Virus record (IMG/VR): IMGVR_UViG_3300035670_000413
Coordinates: 1-44,542 of that record
Source of the DNA: a virus
Reading direction: 5' to 3' (one strand)
Length of the DNA: 44,542 bases
Numbering within the stretch: position 1 is the stretch's first letter; the number at the start of each line of letters is the position of its first letter. Of the stretch, positions 16,827 through 25,368 are shown piece by piece. A program made the translations under genes and the position numbers. The notes beneath the pieces are model-generated. The model had not been told where the DNA came from and made no database searches. It saw only the letters and a list, made by a program, of their open reading frames with translations.

Positions 16827-17798
16827 TCAGCCTTCGTCGTCCCAGTCAGCCACGATGTCGGCCAGCTTGGACTTCTTCTCAGGCACAGCAGATGGCTTCG
16901 CAGCTTCCTTGCGAACTTCTGGCTCGGAGTCATCCTCGGCTACTTCCACTTTCGGTTTCTTGGCCTTTGGCTTTGGTGCCGGGGCAGCTTCTTCCTCGCT
17001 GGCGGCTTCGTCTTCGGACTGAACAACGGGTGGTTTTCCAAGTAGAGCGGCAGGTTGGCTTTTGATGCCGTCTGTCTGCGCCACAGTCATGATGACTGCA
17101 CGTTGTGCGTCAGTGCTTTCAGCTTGCGTCTTGACCACGGCGTACTCGTCATTGGTCAACCAACGAACCGGAGCAAAGAACAGCTTGGGCGACTCCGCTT
17201 TGGTATCAAACTTCATGCGGGTAACGATCTGCTCTGGGTTGATCGGTGGGTTGGACAAGGCTAGATGACGTGCAAATGCCTGAAGCGGGCGCTTGTCGCC
17301 GTCTTCCTTACCGAACACCGATGTCGCTGGCAGCGTCAACTGCATAACGTCACCACCGGGGTTGTTCTCCAACACCACAGCCAGACGCTGCTGATAACGG
17401 CAAGCACGGCTATTACCCTGACCCGAACCGGCTTGGTTCTGTGGGCACGACAGGCATGTCTGCGCTTGTTTGTTTCTTGCACCGGCATCAGGCTTTTCGC
17501 CATCGTTAGACCAGCAGTCAGGCGCAGCAGCAGCGGCATCCTTGTCGTATGCACCAGCGTAAAAAATACGGCTGACCTTGGGTGCGGCTTTGACGATAAT
17601 CACATCAAGGTGACGGTCGTCGATAGCAGCAATTTCTTTACCGCCTGACACCAGACGGAACACGCCGCCCTTGATTGAGATGCGCTTGCTGCTACCACCA
17701 GTACCACCACCCGTTAAAGCCAGTGCAGTTTCAGACAGTTCGTTGTTACGTGCGAAATCAGGTACTTGGGATGCGTTGAATAGCGTTAGATCGGACAT
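16827..17798 (-). CDS. Probable single-stranded DNA-binding protein with acidic tail
   Basis: The product has 323 residues. I start it at ATG 17798 (MSDLTLFN); a GTG at 17810 in the same frame overlaps the upstream stop. Four cysteines in the centre (CWSNDG, CLSCPQN, SRACRY) could bind zinc. The C-terminus is low-complexity, with Lys/Pro and acidic segments, and ends LADIVADWDDEG. An acidic, aromatic-containing tail is characteristic of phage ssDNA-binding proteins. Position in the replication block supports that, but the OB fold itself cannot be recognised by eye, so function is moderately sure only. Confidence 0.75.
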   Translation of the reverse strand: MSDLTLFNASQVPDFARNNELSETALALTGGGTGGSSKRISIKGGVFRLVSGGKEIAAIDDRHLDVIIVKAAPKVSRIFYAGAYDKDAAAAAPDCWSNDGEKPDAGARNKQAQTCLSCPQNQAGSGQGNSRACRYQQRLAVVLENNPGGDVMQLTLPATSVFGKEDGDKRPLQAFARHLALSNPPINPEQIVTRMKFDTKAESPKLFFAPVRWLTNDEYAVVKTQAESTDAQRAVIMTVAQTDGIKSQPAALLGKPPVVQSEDEAASEEEAAPAPKPKAKKPKVEVAEDDSEPEVRKEAAKPSAVPEKKSKLADIVADWDDEG

Positions 17799-17806
17799 AT
17801 AGATTC

Positions 17807-18211
17807 TCACTTAGTAGGTTTAGTCACACGGATTTCGAAGTCCGTGTATGCGTTTAATCCGGGTGGTACAAGTGCCGGATTTTCTTCAAGGAACCGCGCC
17901 ATGTTGGTTTGCGCAATTCGTTTTTCCAACAGGTCTACGACATCGTGCTCGATGATGAACTTCTTGAACGAGTCCCAGTCCTGAGTGTTGTAACGGGTTT
18001 TGTGCATCAACGACACGGTACCGAAGTCTGTGTTGACCGACTTGACGCCAAGCGCCTTCATCTGGTCTTTCATTGCGAAACGGAGTTCGTCTTGCTGTGC
18101 TTTGAGTTGTTCTAACTTGGTGTCGTACTCTTGCGTCAGCGTGTCGATCTCCGCTTTGATCTTGCGATAAATTTTCGCAAGCTTATCCAACGGAATGATC
18201 TCGTCACTCAT
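17807..18211 (-). CDS. Hypothetical replication-block protein with N-terminal coiled coil
   Basis: The 134-residue protein starts at ATG 18211 behind AGGAGAAGCAA. Residues about 10-50 form a charged heptad-like helix (IYRKIKAEIDTLTQEYDTKL). The rest (GVKSVNTDFGTVSLMHKTRY, DWDSFKKFIIEHD) looks globular. It lies immediately upstream of the probable ssDNA-binding gene, and its stop overlaps the alternative GTG of that gene. Similar proteins are frequent next to phage ssDNA-binding genes, in my recollection, without known role. I assign no function. Confidence 0.8.
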   Translation of the reverse strand: MSDEIIPLDKLAKIYRKIKAEIDTLTQEYDTKLEQLKAQQDELRFAMKDQMKALGVKSVNTDFGTVSLMHKTRYNTQDWDSFKKFIIEHDVVDLLEKRIAQTNMARFLEENPALVPPGLNAYTDFEIRVTKPTK

Positions 18212-18228
18212 TTGCTTCTCCTATTATT

Positions 18229-18273
18229 TTGTCAAGCGTTTGACAGATTACTGCGGTTTGGTTTTGATTGCAA
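18229..18273 (-). promoter_or_regulatory. Leftward promoter candidate with palindromic operator
   Basis: In the 69-base gap before the coiled-coil gene the minus strand has TTGCAA (18268-18273), a 17-base spacer and TAATCT (18245-18250). Both boxes are imperfect. Directly downstream is the palindrome TTGTCAAGCGTTTGACAG (18229-18246, plus-strand reading), with TGTCAA/TTGACA arms. A related palindrome lies at 35785. An operator overlapping a start site would fit repression. Confidence 0.4.
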
Positions 18274-18280
18274 CCCCCTT

Positions 18281-19843
18281 TCACGTTTTTATTTCAGCGT
18301 TGAACATCTCCGTTAGCAGAGTGTTATCTGTGACCTTGCCCTCCAGCGCCTTGAACATACGCTTCTCAATCGGGCTACCCTGAATGTGGATAACGGTGAC
18401 TTTGTCTGAGTCCTGACCTTTGCGGTCAGCCCGTGCGATGCACTGGATATATTGTTCAACAGACATCAACGGACCGAAGAACACCACCGTATCCGCAGCG
18501 GTCAGAGTGATACCGTGTGCAGTTGCTTGAGGCTGCATGACAAGCACTCGCGGATCTTTCTCGTGCTGGAATCGTCGAATAATATCGGCACGTTTACTGG
18601 GCGGTACGTCGCCGTGGATGACCTCGGCAGTGATGTTTCTCTTGAGCAAGTACGTGTGTATGGTGCTGATGGTGCTGCGGAACAAGGCGAAGATGATGAC
18701 CTTGCGCGAAGTCTCTTCTAGTATTTCCTCCAGCACTGAGAGGCGTGGGGCTGCGTCGAACTCGATGACTTCTTTGTCGTCTGTGTATGCTGCACCGCAT
18801 GATATTTGCAAGAGTTTGGATACCCCGGCAGCGGCATTCACAGCAGTGATGGTCTCCCCTGCGGCTTGCACCATCATGCGTTCTTTCAGCAGGTTGTAGT
18901 ACTTGGCTTGTTGCGGTGTCAGTGGTACCTCTCGCGTCATGGTGAGTACTGGCGGCAAGTCAAGGCACTGCTCTTTGGTGTAGCGTATGGCAGGTTGCAG
19001 GGCTTCGTGAACATCCTCCGCTGCGCTGGCCTTGGGCACCCACTTGAACTGCGTGACTTTGTTCATGACCTTATCGCGCCAGCCAGTGAAGAACTTAGGC
19101 ACACCGTCAGGATTGACCAGACGCGCCAAGCCGTACGCATCCGCAGGTGACTGCGATGCTGGAGTACCTGTCATCATCCACAGATGGGTGTTGGGTCCGA
19201 CGATAGACTTCAACGCCTTCCAACGCTTGGTGGTCATGGTCTTGTATGCGTTGGCCTCGTCAACAATAATCAGGTCAAAGCGCCCGTCATTGATGATCTC
19301 ATCTGCAATCAGATTCAAACCATCGTAGTTGGCGATCACGAACTCGTAGTCTTGCTGAACCATCTCGATACGCCGACTAGCTTGAGCATGGTGCGCGATG
19401 ATGGCAGAGCGATGAATGATGCTGTTGTTCAAGTCACCTAACCATGCGGACTGCATGATGGAAAGCGGGCACAGAATGAGACAGCGCCGCACATCCCCAC
19501 GTTGCATTAGGTAATCCGCAGCCCATAGTGCCGAAAGAGTCTTTCCAGTGCCCGGCTCTGAAAACACAAACGCTTTCTTATGCATAGTGAGAAACGCTGC
19601 CGTTTCAATCTGGTGCGCCATCGGCTTGTATTTACCCGGCCAGTTGTACCGCCTAGTGATTGGCGAAGGAACATCTTTGACCCCAAGGTTTTTGAGGACA
19701 CGCGCTTCATCAAGCCCCCAATAAACTGCAATCTCCGCTGTACCATCGTCACTCCTGTTAAGTATTTTGTGCTTCGGGATTACCCGATACTTGTCTGGGT
19801 TGCGAGTGCGAAAGAGCAACGCTTTGTTGTCAACGATCTGCAT
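18281..19843 (-). CDS. SNF2-like superfamily 2 helicase
   Basis: The 520-residue protein carries the SF2/SNF2 motif series in order. Motif I is EPGTGKT (96-102, catalytic Lys101) and motif Ia LILCPLSIM. Motif II is DEAN (195-198, where many relatives have DEAH) and motif III MTGTPASQ (about 225-231). Motif V is in QATAHGITLTAAD and motif VI in QCIARADRKGQ, matching the SNF2 form QxxGRxxRxGQ except for Ala in place of Gly. It is an ATP-dependent DNA translocase or helicase, probably acting in phage replication or recombination. The start ATG 19843 follows AGGAGAAGTAA. Confidence 0.93.
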   Translation of the reverse strand: MQIVDNKALLFRTRNPDKYRVIPKHKILNRSDDGTAEIAVYWGLDEARVLKNLGVKDVPSPITRRYNWPGKYKPMAHQIETAAFLTMHKKAFVFSEPGTGKTLSALWAADYLMQRGDVRRCLILCPLSIMQSAWLGDLNNSIIHRSAIIAHHAQASRRIEMVQQDYEFVIANYDGLNLIADEIINDGRFDLIIVDEANAYKTMTTKRWKALKSIVGPNTHLWMMTGTPASQSPADAYGLARLVNPDGVPKFFTGWRDKVMNKVTQFKWVPKASAAEDVHEALQPAIRYTKEQCLDLPPVLTMTREVPLTPQQAKYYNLLKERMMVQAAGETITAVNAAAGVSKLLQISCGAAYTDDKEVIEFDAAPRLSVLEEILEETSRKVIIFALFRSTISTIHTYLLKRNITAEVIHGDVPPSKRADIIRRFQHEKDPRVLVMQPQATAHGITLTAADTVVFFGPLMSVEQYIQCIARADRKGQDSDKVTVIHIQGSPIEKRMFKALEGKVTDNTLLTEMFNAEIKT

Positions 19844-19852
19844 TTACTTCTC

Positions 19853-20086
19853 CTATTTATTGTCACTTCTATTTGCTGACTTGCTGCGAACTCTAAGGTT
19901 GCTCTTGGTTGTGGTACCACCGCTGCGCAGTGGCTTCTTGTGATCTACGTCTTTGCCGTCACCTTTAGTAACAGCGCCGGTCTTCTCCATCATGCGCCGT
20001 GCCTTGACGCGCTCGGCACGGTTTTTAATTTGCTCTGGTTGAGCGTGGTAGTTGTTGTACTCGGATTTGTAATTGCGTGTTGCCAT
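19853..20086 (-). CDS. Minimal HNH-like protein
   Basis: The 77-residue basic protein starts at ATG 20086 behind AAGGAGTTAATT. The C-terminal half reads DVDHKKPLRSGGTTTKSNLR, matching the core of HNH proteins (D-H, then a glycine turn, then N-L). The usual second His is not apparent, so nuclease activity is uncertain. It lies between the RecB-like nuclease and the SNF2-like helicase and may work with them or be a mobile remnant. Confidence 0.78.
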   Translation of the reverse strand: MATRNYKSEYNNYHAQPEQIKNRAERVKARRMMEKTGAVTKGDGKDVDHKKPLRSGGTTTKSNLRVRSKSANRSDNK

Positions 20087-20088
20087 AA

Positions 20089-20757
20089 TTAACTCCTTGG
20101 ATGGTTGGCACAAGTGGTGACGGGGCACCACGGACATAGCGGCGATGGTCTTGGATTCCATACGCCTGTTGCATGCGCTTGTTCGATGCGGGCAATGCGC
20201 TCTCTGTAATCCCACCACGCTGGTTCTGCTTCGTCCACGGTCATACTCAGCTTGACCATGTCATTTTTTACTACAAACAACAGCGCAGCATTCACTTTGC
20301 GAATGTGCGGGAAGTGCGCAAACACCATCATGGCCATGAGCTTTAACTGCTCTCGGTCTGGGTATTTGTTATTGCCGGTCTTATAGTCCACAACCCAAGC
20401 GGTCAGGTTATCGTCGTCGATAATCAGCAGGTCTGCAATACCCCTGACCCATACATCAGACGACTTCCACCCGCAGGGCTTCAAATCAATGGTCAGCGCC
20501 ATCTGGTGTTCGCACAGTTTCCTACCCGGCTTGGCCACCAGTGCATCGAGCGTATCCTTGACGAAAGCAAACTGCTCTGGGATGGGGGTACCGTCCCGCA
20601 CGTAGTCCTCTGCCGCCTTGTGAAGTTCAGTGCCGTACTTGGTGGCTTCTGTCTCTTGGAACTGGTAGTTCTTCAAGACACGAACTTCTTGATAACGCTT
20701 GGCACAGCCCTCGTAATCCTTCAAGGCGCTGTGCGACCAGACGACTTTAGTAGCCAT
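20089..20757 (-). CDS. PD-(D/E)XK nuclease, RecB/Cas4-like
   Basis: The product has 222 residues. I start at ATG 20757 (MATKVVWSHS) because GGGGGACGTA lies just before it; an ATG seven codons upstream has no better site. Residues about 85-135 hold the catalytic core: GIADLLIIDDDNLTAWVVDYKTG, with an acidic residue, a spacer and D-x-K, followed by QLKLMAMMVFAHFPH (the QhhxY-like helix of RecB nucleases). The N-terminal SHSALKDYEGCAKRY and C-terminal CPWCPVTTC contain cysteines, recalling the Fe-S cluster of Cas4/AddB-type nucleases. Likely role: exonuclease in replication or recombination. Confidence 0.88.
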   Translation of the reverse strand: MATKVVWSHSALKDYEGCAKRYQEVRVLKNYQFQETEATKYGTELHKAAEDYVRDGTPIPEQFAFVKDTLDALVAKPGRKLCEHQMALTIDLKPCGWKSSDVWVRGIADLLIIDDDNLTAWVVDYKTGNNKYPDREQLKLMAMMVFAHFPHIRKVNAALLFVVKNDMVKLSMTVDEAEPAWWDYRERIARIEQAHATGVWNPRPSPLCPWCPVTTCANHPRS

Positions 20758-21013
20758 TACGTCCCCCGTAATACACATGCCCTTCTTTGGCGAACTGCTC
20801 GTTCGTTGTCACCGCGTGGTACGCATCGTCCAATGCGCTTCGGGCTTCGTCGTACACCCGCGATGTCTTCCACAGTTTTTTGTATGCGGCGGAGGACACG
20901 CCCAGCTTATTGCCCGTTATTACCTGCGCTTTTTGTAGCGTCAAGTTTATGTCGGACAAGAGTTTCGCTAGTTCAACATGCTCTTCGTGTGTCATTATTT
21001 TCTTGCGGCTCAT
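20747..21013 (-). CDS. Small hypothetical protein
   Basis: The 88-residue mostly helical protein starts MSRKKIMTHEEHVELAKL. Its start overlaps the stop of the upstream metalloprotein gene (ATGA) and its end overlaps the RecB-like nuclease start by 11 bases, a tight, coupled operon arrangement. An internal helix-turn-helix-like segment (KAQVITGNKLGVSSAAYKKL) might bind DNA, but the match is weak. No family recognised. Confidence 0.78.
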   Translation of the reverse strand: MSRKKIMTHEEHVELAKLLSDINLTLQKAQVITGNKLGVSSAAYKKLWKTSRVYDEARSALDDAYHAVTTNEQFAKEGHVYYGGRNGY

Positions 21014-21339
21014 TCAAACCTCGCAGAGTCAATGGCTTCTGATAACCGGTGGGCAAACTCGGTAACAAACTTCTCGTTGCGGTTAAGTCGATGCTCATCC
21101 ATGTCGTACAGGATGGCGTGTACCAACTCATGCCAGAACGAATCGTTCATTTCTTTTCTTGAGTAGCGTCGTCCAGTAACACCACTCTTCTTGCCAACCT
21201 CAATACGGTTGCGGTCGTAGTACACCCGCGCCATATCCCCGTTCTGAAGCATCGTCTCCAGTATGTCGATGGTGTACATCTTCTTACCGACTCTGATTTT
21301 GCGTGGCAACTCTAACTTCTTCTTTCTGGTTTTATCCAA
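21010..21339 (-). CDS. HExxH metalloprotein (SprT/IrrE-like), TTG start
   Basis: The 109-residue protein has a zinc-protease motif HELVH (70-74) in DSFWHELVHAILYDM, followed by NEKFVTEFAHRLSEAI with a possible third ligand (Glu or His). The pattern recalls the small metallopeptidase-like domains of SprT, ImmA/IrrE and WLM type. The first codon is TTG at 21339 behind the strong leader AAAGGAGAAGCAC; no ATG is available before the conserved part. It lies just upstream of the DNA polymerase stop-to-start junction. It may cleave a repressor or DNA-bound proteins; that is inference from family. Confidence 0.82.
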   Translation of the reverse strand: MDKTRKKKLELPRKIRVGKKMYTIDILETMLQNGDMARVYYDRNRIEVGKKSGVTGRRYSRKEMNDSFWHELVHAILYDMDEHRLNRNEKFVTEFAHRLSEAIDSARFE

Positions 21340-21353
21340 GTGCTTCTCCTTTA

Positions 21354-23342
21354 TTAACCTTTTGCAAGGCCGTAACGTCTGTGATACCCAACATCAGAAT
21401 TTAATGGGATACCCGGCATATACCGTGGCTCCATAGTCATCTGCTCCCAAACCCACTTCTTAGCGGTCTCGGCTTCCTCTTCTGGCGCAAGCGACCACAA
21501 TTCGTCGTGCACTGTTCCAACCACAGGGTACCTTTTCGATACCCGCAGCATTCCGTCAGTCATGACAATACGCGCAACACCCTGTGTTACGTTGTTTGTG
21601 ATCTTCCCTGCGTACAGCTTGGTAGCGTCTGGCCCGTATACATACTGGCTCCTACCCTTCTCGTCTTTTTCGCGTCGTAAGTCTGGATAAAGTAGCTTCA
21701 TCCCGTTGGGCAATTCGATCTCGCCCTTGCGGAATACCAGACATTTATACCGGAACTCTTTGCCGCCGTAAAGCGCCGTCTCCAGTAACCCAGCGCACAT
21801 TTCCCAAAAGGAAACAACTGGATGGGCTGTCTCCCGGTAGATGTCGATGATCTTCTTGGACGCTGCTGCATGTATCAAGAGTTCCTTGGTGGTGCAGGTG
21901 TGGGGGATTTCCTCCAGCTTCTTGACGTTCTCATCCCACGACAGGAACTTCTCGATGTACTCCTTGGTCACCCCCAGCTTCTTGGCGAACGCTGTGTCGT
22001 ACCGCACAGGCGGTGCACCCAGAAAGCCGGTCAGCAACTGTGTTGCAAACGATGCCCACCCAAGCCCATACCCTGCACCCAAAAGCGCCGACTTGGCTGA
22101 CTGCCGCAGGTCGGGGTGGCTCTTCTTGGTCATGCCGGGGATGTTGAACATCTGGGAACCGAACTGAGCGTATGCGTCCTCGCCTGATCGGAAGATATTC
22201 AGCAGGTCATCGTAGTCTGACAACCAGCCCAGCACACGCGGCTCGATCTGCGACAAGTCACCGGCTACCACCACGTAACCTTCTGGTGCCATGATCGCTT
22301 CACGCAACAGCGAACGCTTCTCTTCGGACGCCCGCTTTAAGTTCTGCATATTGATCGCACTGCCCCGCGATGCAGTCCACCGCCCAGTACCCGCACCGTA
22401 ATAAGCCAAGGGCACAGGCAATGGGCCACGGCTGGAGATGTCTAAGAATCTTTGCGCTCGTGTGCGCTCAGTTGTAGATTTAACTCGCAGTCGTGCTTCG
22501 CATACGAGTCGGACATCTTCTTTCTCTCCGTTGAGTAGTGCTTGGAAGAGAGCGTCATTCTTAGCAAGTGCAAGCGTCTGCTTACCCGTCGTTTTACTTT
22601 TCTTATATGGAACGTCACATCCCAGTGAAACCAATACATCCGCGAATTTAGGGTTACTCGCCAGCGTTGCATCGTCCACGTTAAGTCGCGCCAAAAGTTC
22701 TTCACGTGTTGTCCTTTCTTCTTCAATAGCTTGGAATAAAAGCTCCTGATCTAAGATCAGTCGCGGCTTGGTGTACATCTTCAACGTCATGTCGATCAGC
22801 CGTAACTCAGACGCAGGATAGCCATCGACTAAACGCTTAAAGATTTCTTCGCACAGGTACACATCATGGCGGCAGTAGTCCGCCAACTCCTGCTCAACAT
22901 GAAACGGTAGCTCGTCAAGGTAGTTCTCTGACGAAGCCAGCCCCTGACCCTTGGCCTCAAGACCGAAGTCCTCTGCCATTTTCTTCAAGCTGTTGCCAGC
23001 CTCGACACCACGCACGGCACGGCCCATGGACAGCGTGTCAAAGATAAAGGCCGGGTGGTGGCCGTACACCCACGCCAGTATGGACACATCGAACAGCGCG
23101 TTTTGCGCTACGACTGCGGTCTTGCTCCAGTCAAAATCTTTCGCCCAGTCTGCGATGTCTTTGCCACGTATCCATGTGGCAGGTAGCGGGTCACCGTAGT
23201 CCTTCCAACACAAGCCCCATGCTTTGAAGCGTGGGTCACGCAAGTACTCCTCATTCGTCTGGCACGAGAAGCCGAGCTTCACAGCCCGCCCCCATGCAGT
23301 TTCTACGTCTAAAACTATTACTCTCTCATACGGCTTTGCCAT
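21354..23342 (-). CDS. polA: DNA polymerase I (family A) with 3'-5' exonuclease domain
   Basis: The 662-residue protein has an N-terminal 3'-5' exonuclease with VLDVET (D12, E14), AQNALFD and YCRHDVYL motifs. The C-terminal polymerase shows motif A (DLSQIEPR, around residue 362), motif B (RQSAKSALLGAGYG, with the Arg, Lys and Tyr of the O-helix) and motif C (VHDEL, around 612). There is no 5'-3' exonuclease domain, as usual for phage replicases. The start ATG 23342 follows GAAAGGTAACC and overlaps the end of the HNH-like gene by 17 bases. It is the replicative polymerase of the phage. Confidence 0.96.
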   Translation of the reverse strand: MAKPYERVIVLDVETAWGRAVKLGFSCQTNEEYLRDPRFKAWGLCWKDYGDPLPATWIRGKDIADWAKDFDWSKTAVVAQNALFDVSILAWVYGHHPAFIFDTLSMGRAVRGVEAGNSLKKMAEDFGLEAKGQGLASSENYLDELPFHVEQELADYCRHDVYLCEEIFKRLVDGYPASELRLIDMTLKMYTKPRLILDQELLFQAIEEERTTREELLARLNVDDATLASNPKFADVLVSLGCDVPYKKSKTTGKQTLALAKNDALFQALLNGEKEDVRLVCEARLRVKSTTERTRAQRFLDISSRGPLPVPLAYYGAGTGRWTASRGSAINMQNLKRASEEKRSLLREAIMAPEGYVVVAGDLSQIEPRVLGWLSDYDDLLNIFRSGEDAYAQFGSQMFNIPGMTKKSHPDLRQSAKSALLGAGYGLGWASFATQLLTGFLGAPPVRYDTAFAKKLGVTKEYIEKFLSWDENVKKLEEIPHTCTTKELLIHAAASKKIIDIYRETAHPVVSFWEMCAGLLETALYGGKEFRYKCLVFRKGEIELPNGMKLLYPDLRREKDEKGRSQYVYGPDATKLYAGKITNNVTQGVARIVMTDGMLRVSKRYPVVGTVHDELWSLAPEEEAETAKKWVWEQMTMEPRYMPGIPLNSDVGYHRRYGLAKG

Positions 23343-23826
23343 GGTTACCTTTCAAAAAATTTCTTATTAGTTGCTCTCGTTCCGCAGAAAGCTCAAACCA
23401 ACGCATATTCCCGCGATCCTTTGCGCGAACTTGATTAATCATATGCGCTGCGGTGGACCTTTTAACACCAAGCATTTCTGCTAACAGCCAGCTTTTTGTT
23501 TTTGCGTATGCTCTGTTACGGGCTTGCGTTTCTCTTGTTGCCCACCGGCAGTTGGACGGGGAGTAGTTTTTGTCTGCGTTGATACGGTCGAGCGTGTGCT
23601 CTGGCGTCGGCTTGCGCCCCATGTCTTGAAGAAAAGCAGAAAAAGAATCGCGCCATTTTTTACATACGCTTATCCCGCGCCCTCCGTAGTATGCATAGTC
23701 TCGGGCTTTCGGATTATGGCAACGGTTTTTCATCATTTGCCACGACCGATACTCTGGAGTGGCTACCCGTACCCCGTTTATGAGTTTTACTTCGCCTGCG
23801 GGCTTTCTCATTTGATTCCCCATCAT
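23326..23826 (-). CDS. HNH-like free-standing endonuclease next to DNA polymerase
   Basis: The product has 166 residues if started at ATG 23826, or 161 from ATG 23811 (MRKPAGEV), which has GGGGAATCAA before it. It contains YRSWQMMKNRCHNPKA, YYGGRGISVC and HTLDRINADKNYSPSNCRWAT, the signature of a widespread phage family of HNH-type homing-like proteins, followed by a helix-turn-helix-like tail (LLAEMLGVKRSTAAHMINQ). It overlaps the polymerase start by 17 bases. Such genes often invade next to replication genes. A promoter candidate lies just upstream. Confidence 0.85.
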   Translation of the reverse strand: MMGNQMRKPAGEVKLINGVRVATPEYRSWQMMKNRCHNPKARDYAYYGGRGISVCKKWRDSFSAFLQDMGRKPTPEHTLDRINADKNYSPSNCRWATRETQARNRAYAKTKSWLLAEMLGVKRSTAAHMINQVRAKDRGNMRWFELSAEREQLIRNFLKGNHGKAV

Positions 23827-23839
23827 AGTAGGAAATCAT

Positions 23840-23870
23840 AGTATAGCACAATAATTCGTTCGTATGGTTT
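23840..23870 (-). promoter_or_regulatory. Leftward promoter candidate with extended -10
   Basis: In the 50-base gap upstream of the HNH-like and polymerase genes the minus strand reads TGCTATACT: TATACT at 23840-23845 with TG one base upstream (extended -10). No convincing -35 is found at 16-18 bases, which extended -10 promoters tolerate. It would drive HNH, DNA polymerase and the genes to their left. Confidence 0.35.
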
Positions 23871-23876
23871 ACTCAC

Positions 23877-24062
23877 TTAACTCCCCACTCGTTGATCTTC
23901 TGGTAACGTCAGTTGGTAATCATCCCATGCTTCTTCCAAAAGCATAGCTGCTTTCATCAGCATGTGTACCAACGCTTCGTGGCGGTCTTCGTCCAGTCCT
24001 TCTGCGTAGCCACGTAGCCTGTACGCTGTTGTGTAGTACTGTAATTTCCGTGCGCTTATCAT
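23877..24062 (-). CDS. Small hypothetical helical protein
   Basis: The 61-residue protein starts MISARKLQYYTTAYRL. I chose ATG 24062 because AAAGGGGAGACAA precedes it; the frame could also start at GTG 24107, overlapping the upstream stop. It is helical, with an acidic second half (EALVHMLMKAAMLLEEAWDDY). No family recognised. It is the last gene before the promoter candidate at 23.84 kb. Confidence 0.75.
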   Translation of the reverse strand: MISARKLQYYTTAYRLRGYAEGLDEDRHEALVHMLMKAAMLLEEAWDDYQLTLPEDQRVGS

Positions 24063-24103
24063 TTGTCTCCCCTTTGATTTCTGGTATTGGTTATGATCTC
24101 CGC

Positions 24104-24826
24104 TCACGTGTTCTTCTCCTTCAGTTTGGCTTCAATGGCTTGAGCAAGAGCAAAATGTTCAGTGCTTTGCGTAGTTAATTCTGCATCAAGAATGTCTAGC
24201 CTTTCTGCTTCCGTCAGCCCCTGCCATTCGCGCTGTGGTGGGGCGGTGTAGAGTGGTTGACCATTTAGAAGCAACGGCGCATCCATCAACATCACCGGCT
24301 CCGGTTCACTCACAACACACTGCGGACACTTGCCGCCGATGCACTGGCTTCCGGTTTTGCAGGGCGGTTCAGGCTGTGGTGAGACGGTTATTCCGTGCGA
24401 TGCCATAGTCTTTGCATAGTCAATCAGCCGCATAACGACTTCGCGCTGGTGGCTTGTCACTGTCTCACCCTCAATAAGACCTCGCGCCAAGAATGCGCCG
24501 TCCTTAAAAATTATTGAAAGCATCGTCTTCCACCCACAAGGGAATGGACACGCCACCGGCTCCGGTTCAGGCTGCGCTTCGTAGTTCGCCCTCACAAGCA
24601 CTACGCTTGCGGCATGATCTGGCAGGAATTCAATGCGCCATAAATCGCCTTTAATCACCACATCACGGTACTCCGGTTCAGGTTCGTTAAGTCGGGCGCG
24701 GAGGATTTCGATTTCGTCTGAAGGGTCAAAAACAATGTCGCCCTGTGTTGCGGTATCCCAGCCGTCTAATTGTTCCAACGCATCCAGCACCTGCTGCGCT
24801 TCCTCGCGGGTTAGTGTGATGGTCAT
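24104..24826 (-). CDS. Hypothetical protein with Pro-Glu linkers and Cys clusters
   Basis: The 240-residue product starts MTITLTREEAQQVLDALEQL behind AGGAGAACAAC. It is built of short modules joined by Pro/Glu linkers (EPEPEY, QPEPEPVACPFPCG, SQCIGGKCPQCVV), with five to seven cysteines that may bind zinc. A C-terminal segment (PLYTAPPQREWQGLT) is a phrase I recognise from many hypothetical phage proteins. It overlaps the next gene upstream by four bases. Function unknown. Confidence 0.82.
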   Translation of the reverse strand: MTITLTREEAQQVLDALEQLDGWDTATQGDIVFDPSDEIEILRARLNEPEPEYRDVVIKGDLWRIEFLPDHAASVVLVRANYEAQPEPEPVACPFPCGWKTMLSIIFKDGAFLARGLIEGETVTSHQREVVMRLIDYAKTMASHGITVSPQPEPPCKTGSQCIGGKCPQCVVSEPEPVMLMDAPLLLNGQPLYTAPPQREWQGLTEAERLDILDAELTTQSTEHFALAQAIEAKLKEKNT

Positions 24827-25080
24827 TGTTGTTCTCCTGTAGCTTTGGCTATGGCAGCGCGGGCTTTTTTAAGTAACGGTAGGGCTTTTCCAGAAAATCC
24901 GATAATTGATTTGCTATCTTTCGCGGCGTCATCAAATGCCTTCAACGCCTCCACCAACTCAGCATTCACTTCATGCAAGCGGCGTAGTTCGGGGGCGTAT
25001 GTTGGCTCCATCCTCATAATCCTAGATAGTCGTTCATCATGTTCAGCCAGCCGCAGGGCTTCGGGTTGTTTGTCAGTCAT
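24823..25080 (-). CDS. Hypothetical phage protein (AELRRLHEVNAELVEAL type)
   Basis: The 85-residue protein has the helical phrase ELRRLHEVNAELVEALKAF and a C-terminal KKARAAIAKATGEQQ. This combination is frequent in phages of Betaproteobacteria, from memory, and is a weak hint at the host. It starts at ATG 25080 behind AAGGAGAAGCAA and overlaps the following gene by ATGA. It probably forms a helical hairpin or coiled coil. Role unknown. Confidence 0.82.
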   Translation of the reverse strand: MTDKQPEALRLAEHDERLSRIMRMEPTYAPELRRLHEVNAELVEALKAFDDAAKDSKSIIGFSGKALPLLKKARAAIAKATGEQQ

Positions 25081-25095
25081 TTGCTTCTCCTTGTT

Positions 25096-25368
25096 TTAAT
25101 TAAACTGCTCTTTGGGTGGTGCGTCCATGGTGTTGATGAACATAAAGTAATCTTCGACAGACTTGATTAAGTTGTGCGCCTCCATATCGTTTGCGTTGAG
25201 TGATACAACTTCATTTACTGGGCTGCCGGGCAGCGAGATAATCACCACCCCTTGTGCTGCATCTTTACCGTAACATCTTGAGAGCACCTCAATCAAATCC
25301 CTAAAGTGTTCTCTGTCCTCCTCACTCATCTCTTCTAATCTCTTGGCAAAAGCTCTTGGATCAGACAT
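25096..25368 (-). CDS. Small hypothetical protein
   Basis: The 90-residue acidic protein starts MSDPRAFAKRLEEMSEED. It has a helical N-terminus, then strands (GVVIISLPGSPVNEVVSL) and a helix (LIKSVEDYFMFINTM). It overlaps the end of the VRR-NUC gene by 34 bases. No recognised family. Confidence 0.75.
   Translation of the reverse strand: MSDPRAFAKRLEEMSEEDREHFRDLIEVLSRCYGKDAAQGVVIISLPGSPVNEVVSLNANDMEAHNLIKSVEDYFMFINTMDAPPKEQFN

Noticed and set aside
18281-23342. CRISPR or restriction system built from the helicase and RecB/Cas4-like nuclease
   Set aside because: No repeat array, Cas1/Cas2 or methylase was seen; these genes fit phage replication better.
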